Assembly: GCA_017560125.1 (NCBI GenBank)
Contig: JAFYOS010000005.1
Span: 1 to 64,000 of the forward strand
Direction of reading: 5' to 3'
From: Bacteroidaceae bacterium
GTDB lineage: Bacteria; Bacteroidota; Bacteroidia; Bacteroidales; Bacteroidaceae
Length of the DNA: 64,000 nucleotides
Position 1 is the first letter of the stretch; the number at the start of each line of letters is the position of its first letter. The position numbers and the translations under genes are program-made. Below are positions 1 to 8,302 of this stretch, piece by piece. A model generated the notes under the pieces. That model was not told the origin of the DNA and made no database searches. It was given only the letters and a program-made list of their open reading frames with translations.

Positions 1-13
1 ATATCAATTTATT

Positions 14-703
14 ATGTGGTTACTTAATTCTTCTGTGGGAAAAAAGGTAATTATGAGCGTTTCGGGTATTGCCCTCGTTCTCTTCCTTCTCTTCCACATG
101 TCAATGAACTTGGTCGCTATTTTCAGCGGCGAGGCTTACAACATGATTTGTGAGTTTTTGGGAGCTAACTGGTATGCGCTTGTAGCAACAGCGGGTCTTG
201 CCGCTCTTGTTGTAGTGCATTTCGTTTATGCAATCATCCTCACACTTCAGAACAAAAAGGCACGCGGTGGTCAGGCTTACGCCTACACAGCTAAGCCCAA
301 AGAGGTAGAGTGGGCATCACAGAACATGTTCGTTCTTGGTGTTATCGTTATCTTGGGTATGGGCCTTCACCTCTTCAACTTCTGGGCCGAGATGCAGCTC
401 GTTGAGGTTATGCACATGTTGGGCGCAAATGTAGATACTACATATGCTGCTGACGGTGTATATCACATCAAGAACACATTCGCTTGCCCTGTTTACACAG
501 TTATCTACCTTGTGTGGTTGGCTGCTCTTTGGTTCCACTTGACCCACGGTTTCTGGAGCGCACTTCAGACACTTGGCTGGAACAATCAGGTATGGTTCGA
601 GCGTTGGCGTTGCATCGGTAATGTAATTGTTACCATCATCGTTGCCGGTTTTGCAGCAGTGGCTCTCATCTACGCCTTCTGTCCTTGCGCCGGTGGATGC
701 TAA
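14..703 (+). CDS. frdC: Succinate dehydrogenase/fumarate reductase cytochrome b subunit
   Basis: Di-haem membrane anchor of the quinol:fumarate reductase, passing electrons between menaquinol and the FrdAB head on the cytoplasmic face. The 229 residues show about five hydrophobic helices, and candidate haem-ligand histidines lie inside or beside them (H28, H69, H119, H175/H178). Length and the N-terminal pattern (short polar start, then VSGIALVLFLLFH) match the Bacteroidales FrdC family. It is first of three co-directional genes (36-base gap to frdA), so it is assigned from both sequence and context. Only 13 bases lie upstream, so its promoter is outside the window. Codon use is strongly skewed to GGT, CGT and GCT, as in highly expressed genes. 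Confidence 0.95.
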   Translation: MWLLNSSVGKKVIMSVSGIALVLFLLFHMSMNLVAIFSGEAYNMICEFLGANWYALVATAGLAALVVVHFVYAIILTLQNKKARGGQAYAYTAKPKEVEWASQNMFVLGVIVILGMGLHLFNFWAEMQLVEVMHMLGANVDTTYAADGVYHIKNTFACPVYTVIYLVWLAALWFHLTHGFWSALQTLGWNNQVWFERWRCIGNVIVTIIVAGFAAVALIYAFCPCAGGC

Positions 704-739
704 TTAAATATTCCGTATAAAATTTAAAAATAAGATATT

Positions 740-2698
740 ATGGCTAAAATAAGTTCAGAAAAGCTGAATTCCAAAATTCCCGAAGGTCCTTTGGCCGAGA
801 AGTGGACGAACTATAAGGCACATCAGAAATTGGTTAACCCCGCCAACAAACGTAACCTCGACATCATCGTTGTAGGTACCGGTCTTGCAGGTGCATCGGC
901 AGCTGCTTCGTTGGGCGCAATGGGTTTCAACGTACTCAACTTCTGCATCCAGGACTCTCCCCGTCGTGCTCACTCAATTGCAGCACAGGGAGGTATCAAC
1001 GCTGCTAAGAACTATCAGAACGACGGTGACTCGGTATATCGTCTTTTCTACGATACAATCAAGGGTGGTGACTACCGTGCACGCGAGGCAAACGTACATC
1101 GTCTTGCCGAGGTTTCAGGCGCTATCATCGACCAGTGTGTAGCACAGTGTGTACCCTTTGCACGCGAGTACGGCGGCTTGTTGGCCAACCGTTCATTCGG
1201 TGGTGCTCAGGTATCGCGTACATTCTATGCCCGCGGTCAGACCGGTCAGCAGCTCCTCCTCGGTGCATACTCAGCACTCAACTATCAGGTGAACCAGGGT
1301 AAGGTTAAGCTCTATACACGTTACGAGATGCTCGACGTTGTTGTTATCGACGGTCGTGCACGCGGTATCATCGCACGTAACCTTGTTACAGGTAAGGTAG
1401 AGCGTTTCGCTGCTCACGCAGTGGTAATCGCTACCGGTGGTTATGGTAACACATACTTCCTTTCAACCAACGCTATGGGTAGCAACGGTTCTGCAGCATT
1501 GCAGTGCTACCGCAAGGGTGCTCTCTTCGCTAACCCCTGTTTCGCACAGATTCACCCCACATGTATCCCCGTTCACGGCGACAAGCAGTCTAAGCTTACA
1601 CTTATGTCTGAGTCACTCCGTAACGACGGTCGCATCTGGGTTCCCAAGAAATTGGAGGATGCAAAGGCACTTCAGGCTGGTAAGAAAAAGGCAAGCGACA
1701 TCCCCGACGAGGATCGCGACTTCTACTTGGAGCGTCGTTATCCCGCCTTCGGTAACCTCGTACCCCGTGACGTTGCTTCACGTGCGGCTAAAGAGCGTTG
1801 CGACAAGGGCTTCGGCGTAAACAACACAGGTCTTGCAGTGTTCCTCGATTTCAAATATGCTATCCAGCGTCTTGGTAAAGAGGTGGTTAAACAGCGTTAT
1901 GGCAACCTCTTCGACATGTACGAGGAGATTACCGACGTAAGCCCCTACGAGGAGCCCATGATGATCTTCCCCGCTATCCACTACACCATGGGTGGTATCT
2001 GGGTTGACTACGAGCTTCAGACATCAATCCCCGGCTTGTTCGCTATTGGTGAGGCTAACTTCTCAGACCACGGTGCTAACCGCCTCGGTGCATCAGCCCT
2101 CATGCAGGGTCTTGCCGACGGTTACTTCGTACTTCCCTACACAATGCAGAACTACCTTGCCGACCAGATTCAGGTTAAGCGTTTCAGCACTGACGCTCCC
2201 GAGTTCGTTGCAGCCGAGAAGGCAGTTAACGACAAGATTGCCAAGCTGATGGCTATCAAGGGTAAACGCAGCGTTGATTCTATCCACAAGGAGCTCGGTC
2301 ACGTAATGTGGGAGTATGTAGGTATGGCACGTACAAAAGAATCTCTCGAGACAGCTATCGAGAAGCTCAAAGAGGTAGAGAAAATCTTCTGGAGCGATCT
2401 TCGTATCCCCGGTGCAGCCGACACACTCAACATCGAGCTCGAGAAGGCTCTCCGTCTGCTCGACTTCATCGAGATTGGTAAGCTCATGGCATACGACGCA
2501 CTCAACCGTGAGGAGTCTTGCGGTGGTCACTTCCGCGAAGAGCATCAGACAGAAGAGGGCGAGGCTAAACGTAACGACGAGGACTTCTCTTACGTAGCTT
2601 GCTGGCGTTACACCGGCGAAGGCAACGAGCCCGAACTTCTGAAAGAGGATCTCAACTATCAGTACATCAAGGTACAGCAGCGTAACTACAAGAACTAA
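740..2698 (+). CDS. frdA: Succinate dehydrogenase/fumarate reductase flavoprotein subunit
   Basis: Catalytic subunit that interconverts fumarate and succinate. The Rossmann glycine motif GTGLAG sits at residues 46-51, and the histidine that carries covalent FAD in this family is H78 within [11 protein letters not shown]. The substrate-site stretch [14 protein letters not shown] is intact. At 652 residues it has the length usual for Bacteroidota FrdA, longer than the E. coli protein. It lies between the cytochrome b and iron-sulfur genes with short gaps, so the three are one operon. In anaerobic Bacteroidales this complex normally works as a fumarate reductase; direction cannot be read from sequence. 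Confidence 0.97.
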   Translation: MAKISSEKLNSKIPEGPLAEKWTNYKAHQKLVNPANKRNLDIIVVGTGLAGASAAASLGAMGFNVLNFCIQDSPRRAHSIAAQGGINAAKNYQNDGDSVYRLFYDTIKGGDYRAREANVHRLAEVSGAIIDQCVAQCVPFAREYGGLLANRSFGGAQVSRTFYARGQTGQQLLLGAYSALNYQVNQGKVKLYTRYEMLDVVVIDGRARGIIARNLVTGKVERFAAHAVVIATGGYGNTYFLSTNAMGSNGSAALQCYRKGALFANPCFAQIHPTCIPVHGDKQSKLTLMSESLRNDGRIWVPKKLEDAKALQAGKKKASDIPDEDRDFYLERRYPAFGNLVPRDVASRAAKERCDKGFGVNNTGLAVFLDFKYAIQRLGKEVVKQRYGNLFDMYEEITDVSPYEEPMMIFPAIHYTMGGIWVDYELQTSIPGLFAIGEANFSDHGANRLGASALMQGLADGYFVLPYTMQNYLADQIQVKRFSTDAPEFVAAEKAVNDKIAKLMAIKGKRSVDSIHKELGHVMWEYVGMARTKESLETAIEKLKEVEKIFWSDLRIPGAADTLNIELEKALRLLDFIEIGKLMAYDALNREESCGGHFREEHQTEEGEAKRNDEDFSYVACWRYTGEGNEPELLKEDLNYQYIKVQQRNYKN

Positions 2699-2715
2699 TT
2701 AAAAGGATAGTAACA

Positions 2716-3471
2716 ATGGATAAAAATATAAGCTTTAATTTAAAAGTATGGCGTCAGAGAGGTCCTAAAGAGAAAGGTGCTTTTGAGACCTATCAGATGA
2801 AAGATATTCCCGGTGATACCTCATTCCTCGAGATGCTCGACATCCTTAACGAGCAGTTGGTGAACGAGGGTAAGGAGCCCATAGTATTCGACCACGACTG
2901 CCGCGAGGGTATCTGCGGTATGTGCTCGCTCTACGTTAACGGTCACCCCCACGGCCCCGCAACAGGTGCAACAACCTGTCAGCTCTACATGCGTCGTTTC
3001 AAAGATGGCGACACAATCACAGTAGAGCCCTGGCGTTCGGCTGCGTTCCCCGTTATCCGCGACCTCATGGTTGACCGTACAGCGTTCGACAAGATACAGC
3101 AGGCCGGTGGTTTCGTATCAATCAACACAGGCGGTATTCCCGATGCTAACGCAATTCCCATTGGCAAGGACATTGCCGAGGAGGCTATGGATGCAGCTGC
3201 ATGTATCGGTTGCGGTGCTTGCGTAGCAGCATGTAAGAACGGTTCTGCAATGCTCTTCGTATCGGCTAAGGTAAGCCAGTTTGCTCTCCTTCCCCAGGGT
3301 AAGGTAGAGGCTGCTCGCCGTGCCAAGGCTATGGTTGCCAAGATGGACGAGCTTGGATTCGGTAACTGTACCAACACCCGTGCTTGCGAGGCCGAGTGTC
3401 CCAAGTGCGTATCTATCAGCAACATCGCTCGTTTGAACCGCGAGTTCATCAAGGCGAAGCTTGCCGACTAA
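2716..3471 (+). CDS. frdB: Succinate dehydrogenase/fumarate reductase iron-sulfur subunit
   Basis: Electron-transfer subunit joining FAD in FrdA to haem in FrdC. The N-terminal ferredoxin domain carries the [2Fe-2S] cysteines C62, C67, C70 and C88 (CREGICGMC). The C-terminal domain has [11 protein letters not shown] (C163, C166, C169, C173) and a second group, C218, C224, C228 and C231, for the [4Fe-4S] and [3Fe-4S] clusters. Length 251 is normal. It is the last gene of the frdCAB operon and is followed within 20 bases by a perfect hairpin terminator. Confidence 0.97.
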   Translation: MDKNISFNLKVWRQRGPKEKGAFETYQMKDIPGDTSFLEMLDILNEQLVNEGKEPIVFDHDCREGICGMCSLYVNGHPHGPATGATTCQLYMRRFKDGDTITVEPWRSAAFPVIRDLMVDRTAFDKIQQAGGFVSINTGGIPDANAIPIGKDIAEEAMDAAACIGCGACVAACKNGSAMLFVSAKVSQFALLPQGKVEAARRAKAMVAKMDELGFGNCTNTRACEAECPKCVSISNIARLNREFIKAKLAD

Positions 3472-3488
3472 TCAATTGGATTATACAT

Positions 3489-3526
3489 AAAACGCTCCGG
3501 CTGATACCAGCCGGAGCGTTTTTATT
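3489..3526. terminator. Strong bidirectional terminator between frdB and miaB
   Basis: A 15-bp perfect stem (3489-3503 with 3508-3522; arm AACGCTCCGGCTG) has a four-base ATAC loop. It has T-rich sequence after it on the plus strand and A-rich sequence before it, so it can end both the frd operon and the convergent miaB transcript. Confidence 0.93.
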
Positions 3527-3562
3527 ATATATAAATAAGGATTGAGCAATCAGCCCTCTTGG

Positions 3563-4897
3563 TTACTCCTCTACAGGCTCGCCAAGCAGCGTGGCAGCTG
3601 TGGAGCTTGTAATTTTCACCTTCACAAAATCGCCTATTTTGTAGTTGCGACGGTCGAACACCACCGTTCTGTTTTGTTCGGTGCGGCCATAGAACTGCTC
3701 CTTGGAGCGTTTCGACAAGCCCTCGACAAGCACTTCGTAGGTGTTGCCTATGCACTCCTTGTTGTTGGCTGCCGACAGCTCCTGCTGCAATGCAATAATC
3801 TCGTTCAGACGGCGCACCTTCTCGGCCTCGTTTATGTCGTCCTTGAAGTGGCGGCTTGCAAATGTGCCCGGGCGCTCCGAATATTTGAACATGAATGCAG
3901 CGTCGTACTTGCAGTAGCGCATGAGCGACAATGTCTGCTGGTGGTCCTCCTCGCTCTCTCCGCAGAAGCCCGCGATGATGTCGGTCGAGAGGCCGCAATC
4001 GGGAACAATGCGGCGTATGGCGTCAATGCGCTCTATATACCATTCGCGTGTATATTTACGGTTCATCGACTTGAGCATTTCGCTGCTACCGCTCTGCACG
4101 GGCAGGTGGATGCTCTTGCACACGTTGGGCTCCTCGGCAATCACGCGCAATGTGTCGTCGCTCATGTCCTTGGGGTGCGATGTGGTGAATCGTATGCGCA
4201 CGTTGGGCGCCGAGCGTGCCACGCGGCGCAGCAGTTCGGGGAATGTAATTACGCCATCCTCCTCCGATTCGAATCGGTACGAGTTCACGTTCTGTCCCAA
4301 CAGGATAATCTCCTTGTAACCCTTGGCCACAAGGTCGGCAGCCTCGTTCAGTATGCTCGAAAGGTCGCGGCTGCGTTCGCGTCCGCGTGTGTAGGGCACC
4401 ACGCAATAGTGGCAGAAGTTGTTACATCCGCGCATGATTGAAATGTAGCCCGAAACACCCTTGCTGCATATTCTCAAGGGAATTACATCGCGATAGGTCT
4501 CTGTGGTCGATAGCTCAATGTTCATGGCAGCGTGTCCCTGCTCGGCCTGAGCAATGAGCTCGGGCATCGACAGGTAGGCATCGGGGCCTGCAACCACGTT
4601 CACGCCATACTTCTCTATAAGCTCCTCCTTCACGCGCTCGGCCATACAGCCAATGACGCCCACAAGTGTCTTTTTGCCGCGTCGCATGGCGTTCAACTGG
4701 TCCAGTCGGCCATAAATCTTCTGTTCGGCATTGTCGCGTATAGAGCAGGTGTTGAGCAGTATCAGGTCGGCCTCTTTAATGTCGTCGCAGCTCTCATATC
4801 CCGCCACGCGCAAGATTGAACCAACCACCTCGCTGTCGGCTACGTTCATTTGGCAGCCATATGTCTCTATAAACAGTTTCTTGTCAACCTCTTTCAT
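3563..4897 (-). CDS. miaB: tRNA-2-methylthio-N6-isopentenyladenosine synthase MiaB
   Basis: Radical-SAM methylthiotransferase that adds the 2-methylthio group to i6A37 of tRNAs reading U-starting codons. The N-terminal cluster cysteines are C15 (YGCQMN), C51 (NTCSIRD) and C84 (IGCMAE). The radical-SAM motif CNNFCHYC is C158, C162 and C165, and a TRAM-like RNA-binding domain closes the protein. I chose the start at 4897 (MKEVDKKLFIETYG, 444 residues). The frame stays open to an ATG at 4972, but a promoter -7 element (TATCTTCGC, 4927-4935 on this strand) lies between the two, so the upstream ATG would precede the transcript start. Transcribed divergently from the thioesterase gene. Confidence 0.95.
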   Translation of the reverse strand: MKEVDKKLFIETYGCQMNVADSEVVGSILRVAGYESCDDIKEADLILLNTCSIRDNAEQKIYGRLDQLNAMRRGKKTLVGVIGCMAERVKEELIEKYGVNVVAGPDAYLSMPELIAQAEQGHAAMNIELSTTETYRDVIPLRICSKGVSGYISIMRGCNNFCHYCVVPYTRGRERSRDLSSILNEAADLVAKGYKEIILLGQNVNSYRFESEEDGVITFPELLRRVARSAPNVRIRFTTSHPKDMSDDTLRVIAEEPNVCKSIHLPVQSGSSEMLKSMNRKYTREWYIERIDAIRRIVPDCGLSTDIIAGFCGESEEDHQQTLSLMRYCKYDAAFMFKYSERPGTFASRHFKDDINEAEKVRRLNEIIALQQELSAANNKECIGNTYEVLVEGLSKRSKEQFYGRTEQNRTVVFDRRNYKIGDFVKVKITSSTAATLLGEPVEE

Positions 4898-4926
4898 TTT
4901 TGTCTGTTGTTCATGAGTAATTCTGG

Positions 4927-4935
4927 GCGAAGATA
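4927..4935 (-). promoter_or_regulatory. Promoter -7 element for miaB
   Basis: The minus strand reads TATCTTCGC, a close match to the Bacteroidota -7 consensus TAnnTTTG. It is about 30 bases upstream of the chosen miaB start and supports that start over the more distal ATG. Confidence 0.55.
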
Positions 4936-4990
4936 CGGATAAATTTCCAAGAAGTTGCTTTTTATAGGTCATTATATCACAAAGTTTTCA

Positions 4991-4999
4991 TATCTTCGC
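4991..4999 (+). promoter_or_regulatory. Promoter -7 element for the thioesterase operon
   Basis: TATCTTCGC lies 23 bases before the ATG at 5022. It is the same variant as in the divergent miaB promoter. No convincing -33 TTTG is seen at the usual spacing. Confidence 0.5.
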
Positions 5000-5021
5000 A
5001 ATCTAATAACGTGTTACGCAT

Positions 5022-5429
5022 ATGGATAAGGACAAATATATCTACTGTTTGGAGATGAAGGTACGCGACTACGAGTGCGACCTTCAGGGCGTGGTGAACA
5101 ATGCCAATTACCAGCACTATATGGAGCACGCACGTCACGAATTTCTCGAATCGCTTGGCGAGAACTTCGGTCGTCTGCACGAGCGCGGTATCGATGCAAT
5201 GGTAGCCAAGATAACCATAGAGTATAAATTGCCCCTCATCAGTGGCGACAAGTTCATCGTTGGCATCAACCTGAAGCGCCAGGGTGCCAAGATACTTTTC
5301 CTGCAGGATATATACCGTCTGTCCGATGGTAAGCTCTGTACCAAGGGCTGCGTAGAAACAATCTGTGTGCAGAATGGCCGTCTTACACGCGGCGAGCTCT
5401 TCGACGAGGTGTTCAAGGATTTTCTTTAG
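5022..5429 (+). CDS. Acyl-CoA thioesterase, 4HBT/YbgC hot-dog family
   Basis: A 135-residue single hot-dog-fold protein expected to hydrolyse acyl-CoA thioesters in the cytoplasm. The family signature is at residues 15-38: the catalytic Asp D20 in ECDLQGVVNNANY, followed by YMEHAR. It starts a tightly spaced unit with a small membrane protein (24-base gap), a CoA-transferase and an RNA methyltransferase. The nearby CoA-transferase suggests acyl-CoA turnover, but the substrate is unknown. Bacteroidales also carry similar proteins in lipid A or menaquinone contexts, so the name is kept general. Confidence 0.88.
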   Translation: MDKDKYIYCLEMKVRDYECDLQGVVNNANYQHYMEHARHEFLESLGENFGRLHERGIDAMVAKITIEYKLPLISGDKFIVGINLKRQGAKILFLQDIYRLSDGKLCTKGCVETICVQNGRLTRGELFDEVFKDFL

Positions 5430-5453
5430 TACCCATTTTTCAACGAAAAAGCT

Positions 5454-5840
5454 ATGATAGATTTTATCGAAGAATTTTGGCCAGTGGCAATGTTTTTTAT
5501 ATTTGCAGGTATCTCCTATGCCCGCAACGCGGCAGCCATCAAGCGCCGCGCCCAGGAGGTTGCGCAGGAGCAGCCCGAGGTGCTCGAGGATGAATTCCCC
5601 ACGGTAGAGCCCTTCGAGGAGGTCTTCACCGTGCAGCCGCCCGTCGAGCCTGTGCAGAAGCCCAAACCGCAACAGCGCCCGTCGGCCCATCGTCCGGTGA
5701 CGCCTTCAGCCGCCTCTGCGCGTCCAGCAACAGCGCCCGCCGAAGCACCCAAGAAGGAATCGCAGTATGCCATTAAGAGCAAGTCCGATGCCAAGCGTGC
5801 CATCATCTATTCCGAGATTTTTAACCGCAAGTACAATTAA
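5454..5840 (+). CDS. Small single-pass membrane protein, proline-rich
   Basis: Unrecognised 128-residue protein. Residues about 8-23 (WPVAMFFIFAGISYA) form one hydrophobic helix. A basic stretch follows (RNAAAIKRRAQE), then an acidic segment (EVLEDEFPTVEPFEE), a low-complexity Pro/Ala/Gln region (about 60-105), and a Lys/Arg-rich tail (KSKSDAKRAIIYSEIFNRKYN). The pattern fits an N-terminally anchored cytoplasmic protein. It lies between the thioesterase and CoA-transferase genes with gaps of 24 and 16 bases, so it is probably co-transcribed. The tail is the likeliest conserved part. No function is claimed. Confidence 0.75.
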   Translation: MIDFIEEFWPVAMFFIFAGISYARNAAAIKRRAQEVAQEQPEVLEDEFPTVEPFEEVFTVQPPVEPVQKPKPQQRPSAHRPVTPSAASARPATAPAEAPKKESQYAIKSKSDAKRAIIYSEIFNRKYN

Positions 5841-5856
5841 ATATAACAGACACAAT

Positions 5857-7347
5857 ATGAACTACCGTATAATAACAGCGGCCGAGGCGGCCGAATACAT
5901 TAACAATGGCGATGGAGTGGGTATCAGCGGATTTACCCTTTCGGGTACACCCAAGACCGTGCTCCCCGAGGTAGCCAAGCGTGCCGAGGAGGCTCACGCT
6001 GCAGGCAAGCCCTTCAAGATTAACCTATATACCGGTGCATCTACCGGCGACGCCATCGACGGTGCGCTCACACGTGCCAATGCACTCAATTTCAGAGCGC
6101 CCTTCCTGTCGAACCCCACAGTGCGCAACGCCGTTAATAACAAGGAGCTTACCTACACCGATCTTCACCTGTCGCTCATGGCCCAGGATTTGCGTTACGG
6201 CTTCATGGGCAAGGTCGATGTAGCCATCCTCGAGGCCATCGACATTACCCCCGACGGCAAGGTCTATCTCACCACAGCCGGCGGTATCGGACAGACCGTG
6301 GCCAACCTTGCCGACAAAATCATCATCGAGCGCAACAGCTTCCACCACACCGAGGGATTGCACGACGTGTATGAGCCCGCCAATCCCCCTTATCGCAAGG
6401 AGATTCCCATCTTCAAGGCGTCGGACAGAATTGGTACCACATACGTGCAGGTCGATCCCAAGAAGGTTGTGGGTATCGTAGAGGTTAACCTCCCCAACGA
6501 GCCCGTTGTATTCAAGGAGCTCGACGACACCACACGCCGCATTGGCGAGAACGTGGTCAATTTCCTTTTGGGCGACATCAAGCGCGGTATCATTCCCGCA
6601 ACAGGTCTTCCCCTTCAGAGTGGCATCGGTAACGTGGCCAACGCAGTGCTCAAGGCGCTCGAAACAAGCACCGAAATGCCCGCCCTCGACCTCTATTCCG
6701 AGGTATTGCAGGATACAGTCATCGACCTCATGGAGCTCGGTCGCGTAAAGGCGGGCAGTACCTGTTCGCTCTCGCTCAGCCAAGAGGGCTTGCAGCGCGT
6801 CTATGACAACCTCGATTTCTTCCGCGACAAATTGGTGCTTCGTCCCTCCGAAATATCGAACAGCCCCGAGGTTATCCGCCGTCTGGGCGTCATTGCCATC
6901 AACACCGCCATCGAGGTCGATTTGTACGGTTGCGTCAATTCGTCGCACATCTGCGGTACACGCCTCATGAACGGTATCGGTGGTTCGGGCGACTTCGCGC
7001 GTAACGCATATATCTCTATATTCACCTGCCCCTCGACGCTGAAGGATGGCAAGATAAGCTCCATCGTTCCCATGGTGGCACACGCCGACCACTCGGAGCA
7101 CGATGTACGCGTCGTGGTTACAGAGTACGGAGTGGCCGACCTTCGCGGCAAGGGTCCCGACGAGCGTGCCAAGGCCCTCATCGAGAATTGTGCACACCCC
7201 GACTACCGCAATCTGCTGTGGGACTACCTGAAGATAAGCAAGACGGCTCACGTAAGCCACAACGTGGCGGCTGCCCTTTCACTCCACACCACATTCGAGC
7301 GCGAGGGCGACATGCGCCTCACCGACTACTCCAAGTTCATCTGCTAA
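5857..7347 (+). CDS. Acetyl-CoA hydrolase/transferase family (succinyl-CoA:acetate CoA-transferase type)
   Basis: Class I CoA-transferase of the Cat1/AarC family, 496 residues, moving CoA between acyl-CoA and a carboxylate, probably acetate with succinyl- or propionyl-CoA. The likely catalytic glutamate is E282 in LYSEVLQD, placed as in AarC and 4-hydroxybutyrate CoA-transferase. The glycine-rich GIGGSGDFARNAY stretch (from about 373) is the conserved acyl-CoA loop. I start at MNYRIITAAEA (5857); the frame is open further upstream but that part overlaps the preceding gene. With frdCAB nearby it fits succinate/propionate/acetate fermentation; substrate preference is inference. Confidence 0.9.
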   Translation: MNYRIITAAEAAEYINNGDGVGISGFTLSGTPKTVLPEVAKRAEEAHAAGKPFKINLYTGASTGDAIDGALTRANALNFRAPFLSNPTVRNAVNNKELTYTDLHLSLMAQDLRYGFMGKVDVAILEAIDITPDGKVYLTTAGGIGQTVANLADKIIIERNSFHHTEGLHDVYEPANPPYRKEIPIFKASDRIGTTYVQVDPKKVVGIVEVNLPNEPVVFKELDDTTRRIGENVVNFLLGDIKRGIIPATGLPLQSGIGNVANAVLKALETSTEMPALDLYSEVLQDTVIDLMELGRVKAGSTCSLSLSQEGLQRVYDNLDFFRDKLVLRPSEISNSPEVIRRLGVIAINTAIEVDLYGCVNSSHICGTRLMNGIGGSGDFARNAYISIFTCPSTLKDGKISSIVPMVAHADHSEHDVRVVVTEYGVADLRGKGPDERAKALIENCAHPDYRNLLWDYLKISKTAHVSHNVAAALSLHTTFEREGDMRLTDYSKFIC

Positions 7348-7359
7348 CCCGGCGGCGCA

Positions 7360-7899
7360 ATGAAGAAAAAACTGGTTACCGAAATGGGACGCATTGGTCG
7401 CGAGGAGTTCGCGGCTTCGGATAAACTGCCCCTGACGGTGGTGGTAGATAACGTGCGCAGCCTTCACAACGTGGGCTCCGTGTTCCGCACATCCGATGCT
7501 TTTCGCGTCGAGCGCGTCATGCTGTGCGGAATAACAGCAACGCCTCCCCACGCCGAAATACACAAAACGGCCCTTGGTGCCGAGGATGTTGTGGCCTGGA
7601 GCTACCATAGCGACACCCTCGAGGCCGTGCAAGAGCTCAAGAGCGAGGGCTACGGCGTCTATGCCATCGAGCAGGTACAGGACAGCATCGCGTTGCAGGA
7701 TTTCCAGACCGAGCCGGGCAAACGCTATGCCGTGGTGCTTGGCAACGAGGTCAAGGGCGTGCAGCAACAGGTGGTCGATGCCTGTGACGGCTCCATCGAA
7801 ATACCGCAGTTCGGCACAAAACACTCGCTCAATGTGTCGGTTACGGCAGGCATGGTCATTTGGGAATTTGCCTGCAAACTGGGTTGGGTAAAACGCTAA
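7360..7899 (+). CDS. SpoU/TrmH-family RNA 2'-O-methyltransferase
   Basis: A 179-residue SPOUT-fold methyltransferase that would 2'-O-methylate a ribose in tRNA or rRNA using S-adenosylmethionine. All three family motifs are present: motif 1 NVGSVFRTSD (37-46, N37), motif 2 LGNEVKGV (127-134) and motif 3 IPQFGTKHSLNVSVTAG (148-164). There is no added N-terminal RNA-binding domain, so it resembles the short TrmH/TrmL-like class; the target nucleotide cannot be told. It follows the CoA-transferase by 12 bases and ends the operon just before a hairpin. Confidence 0.88.
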   Translation: MKKKLVTEMGRIGREEFAASDKLPLTVVVDNVRSLHNVGSVFRTSDAFRVERVMLCGITATPPHAEIHKTALGAEDVVAWSYHSDTLEAVQELKSEGYGVYAIEQVQDSIALQDFQTEPGKRYAVVLGNEVKGVQQQVVDACDGSIEIPQFGTKHSLNVSVTAGMVIWEFACKLGWVKR

Positions 7900-7921
7900 T
7901 AACTATATCATGTCATGGAAC

Positions 7922-7972
7922 AAAATCCCCCGAGCCTGTCGGAATGCATCCGAGTGGCGGGGGATTTTTTCT
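7922..7972 (+). terminator. Terminator after the SpoU methyltransferase gene
   Basis: Outer arms AAAATCCCCCG (7922-7932) and CGGGGGATTTTTT (7958-7970) enclose an inner CGGATGCATCCG-like hairpin. The T-run marks a rho-independent terminator. Confidence 0.85.
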
Positions 7973-8302
7973 TTGTGCAGTCGGCGGGTGCGGCTGCTTA
8001 TTTTATAAAATCCGATAAATTTGGATATTTTTTATGCTCGCAGAATAAATGAGAATAAATATCAGGCACATATATCCTCTGTCATCATGCTCATTAAAAA
8101 ACATTAAAATGAGGTGATATTCATCTATATATAATAATATTTTTCTCGTCAAATCTCTTTTTTTCTTTTATTTGTGCGAAATTAGTGTTAAATATATGTA
8201 AACTGCGATGTATAATGGTTATAATATTTGACAACATGCGTTAACAGTACTTAGTACAACTAATTAGAGAGTAAATACATAACTTTTTTTAATTTTATTT
8301 TT
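7973..8302. other. AT-rich intergenic leader region before the large secreted protein
   Basis: About 330 bases with no credible coding frame. It is very AT-rich, with T-tracts. It contains a possible -7 element (TAATATTTG, 8222-8230), an 11-base palindrome GTACTTAGTAC (8247-8257) and a T-rich stretch up to the ATG at 8303. The promoter of the downstream gene must lie here, but no good -33/-7 pair can be singled out. No RNA gene is recognised. Confidence 0.6.

Noticed and set aside
6025..7260. 411-codon open frame on the minus strand opposite the CoA-transferase gene
   Set aside because: Shadow of a strongly coding plus strand; no family match visible.
8247..8257. Palindrome GTACTTAGTAC upstream of the 1185-residue gene
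   Set aside because: Only 4-bp arms in AT-rich DNA; could arise by chance, no second copy noticed.
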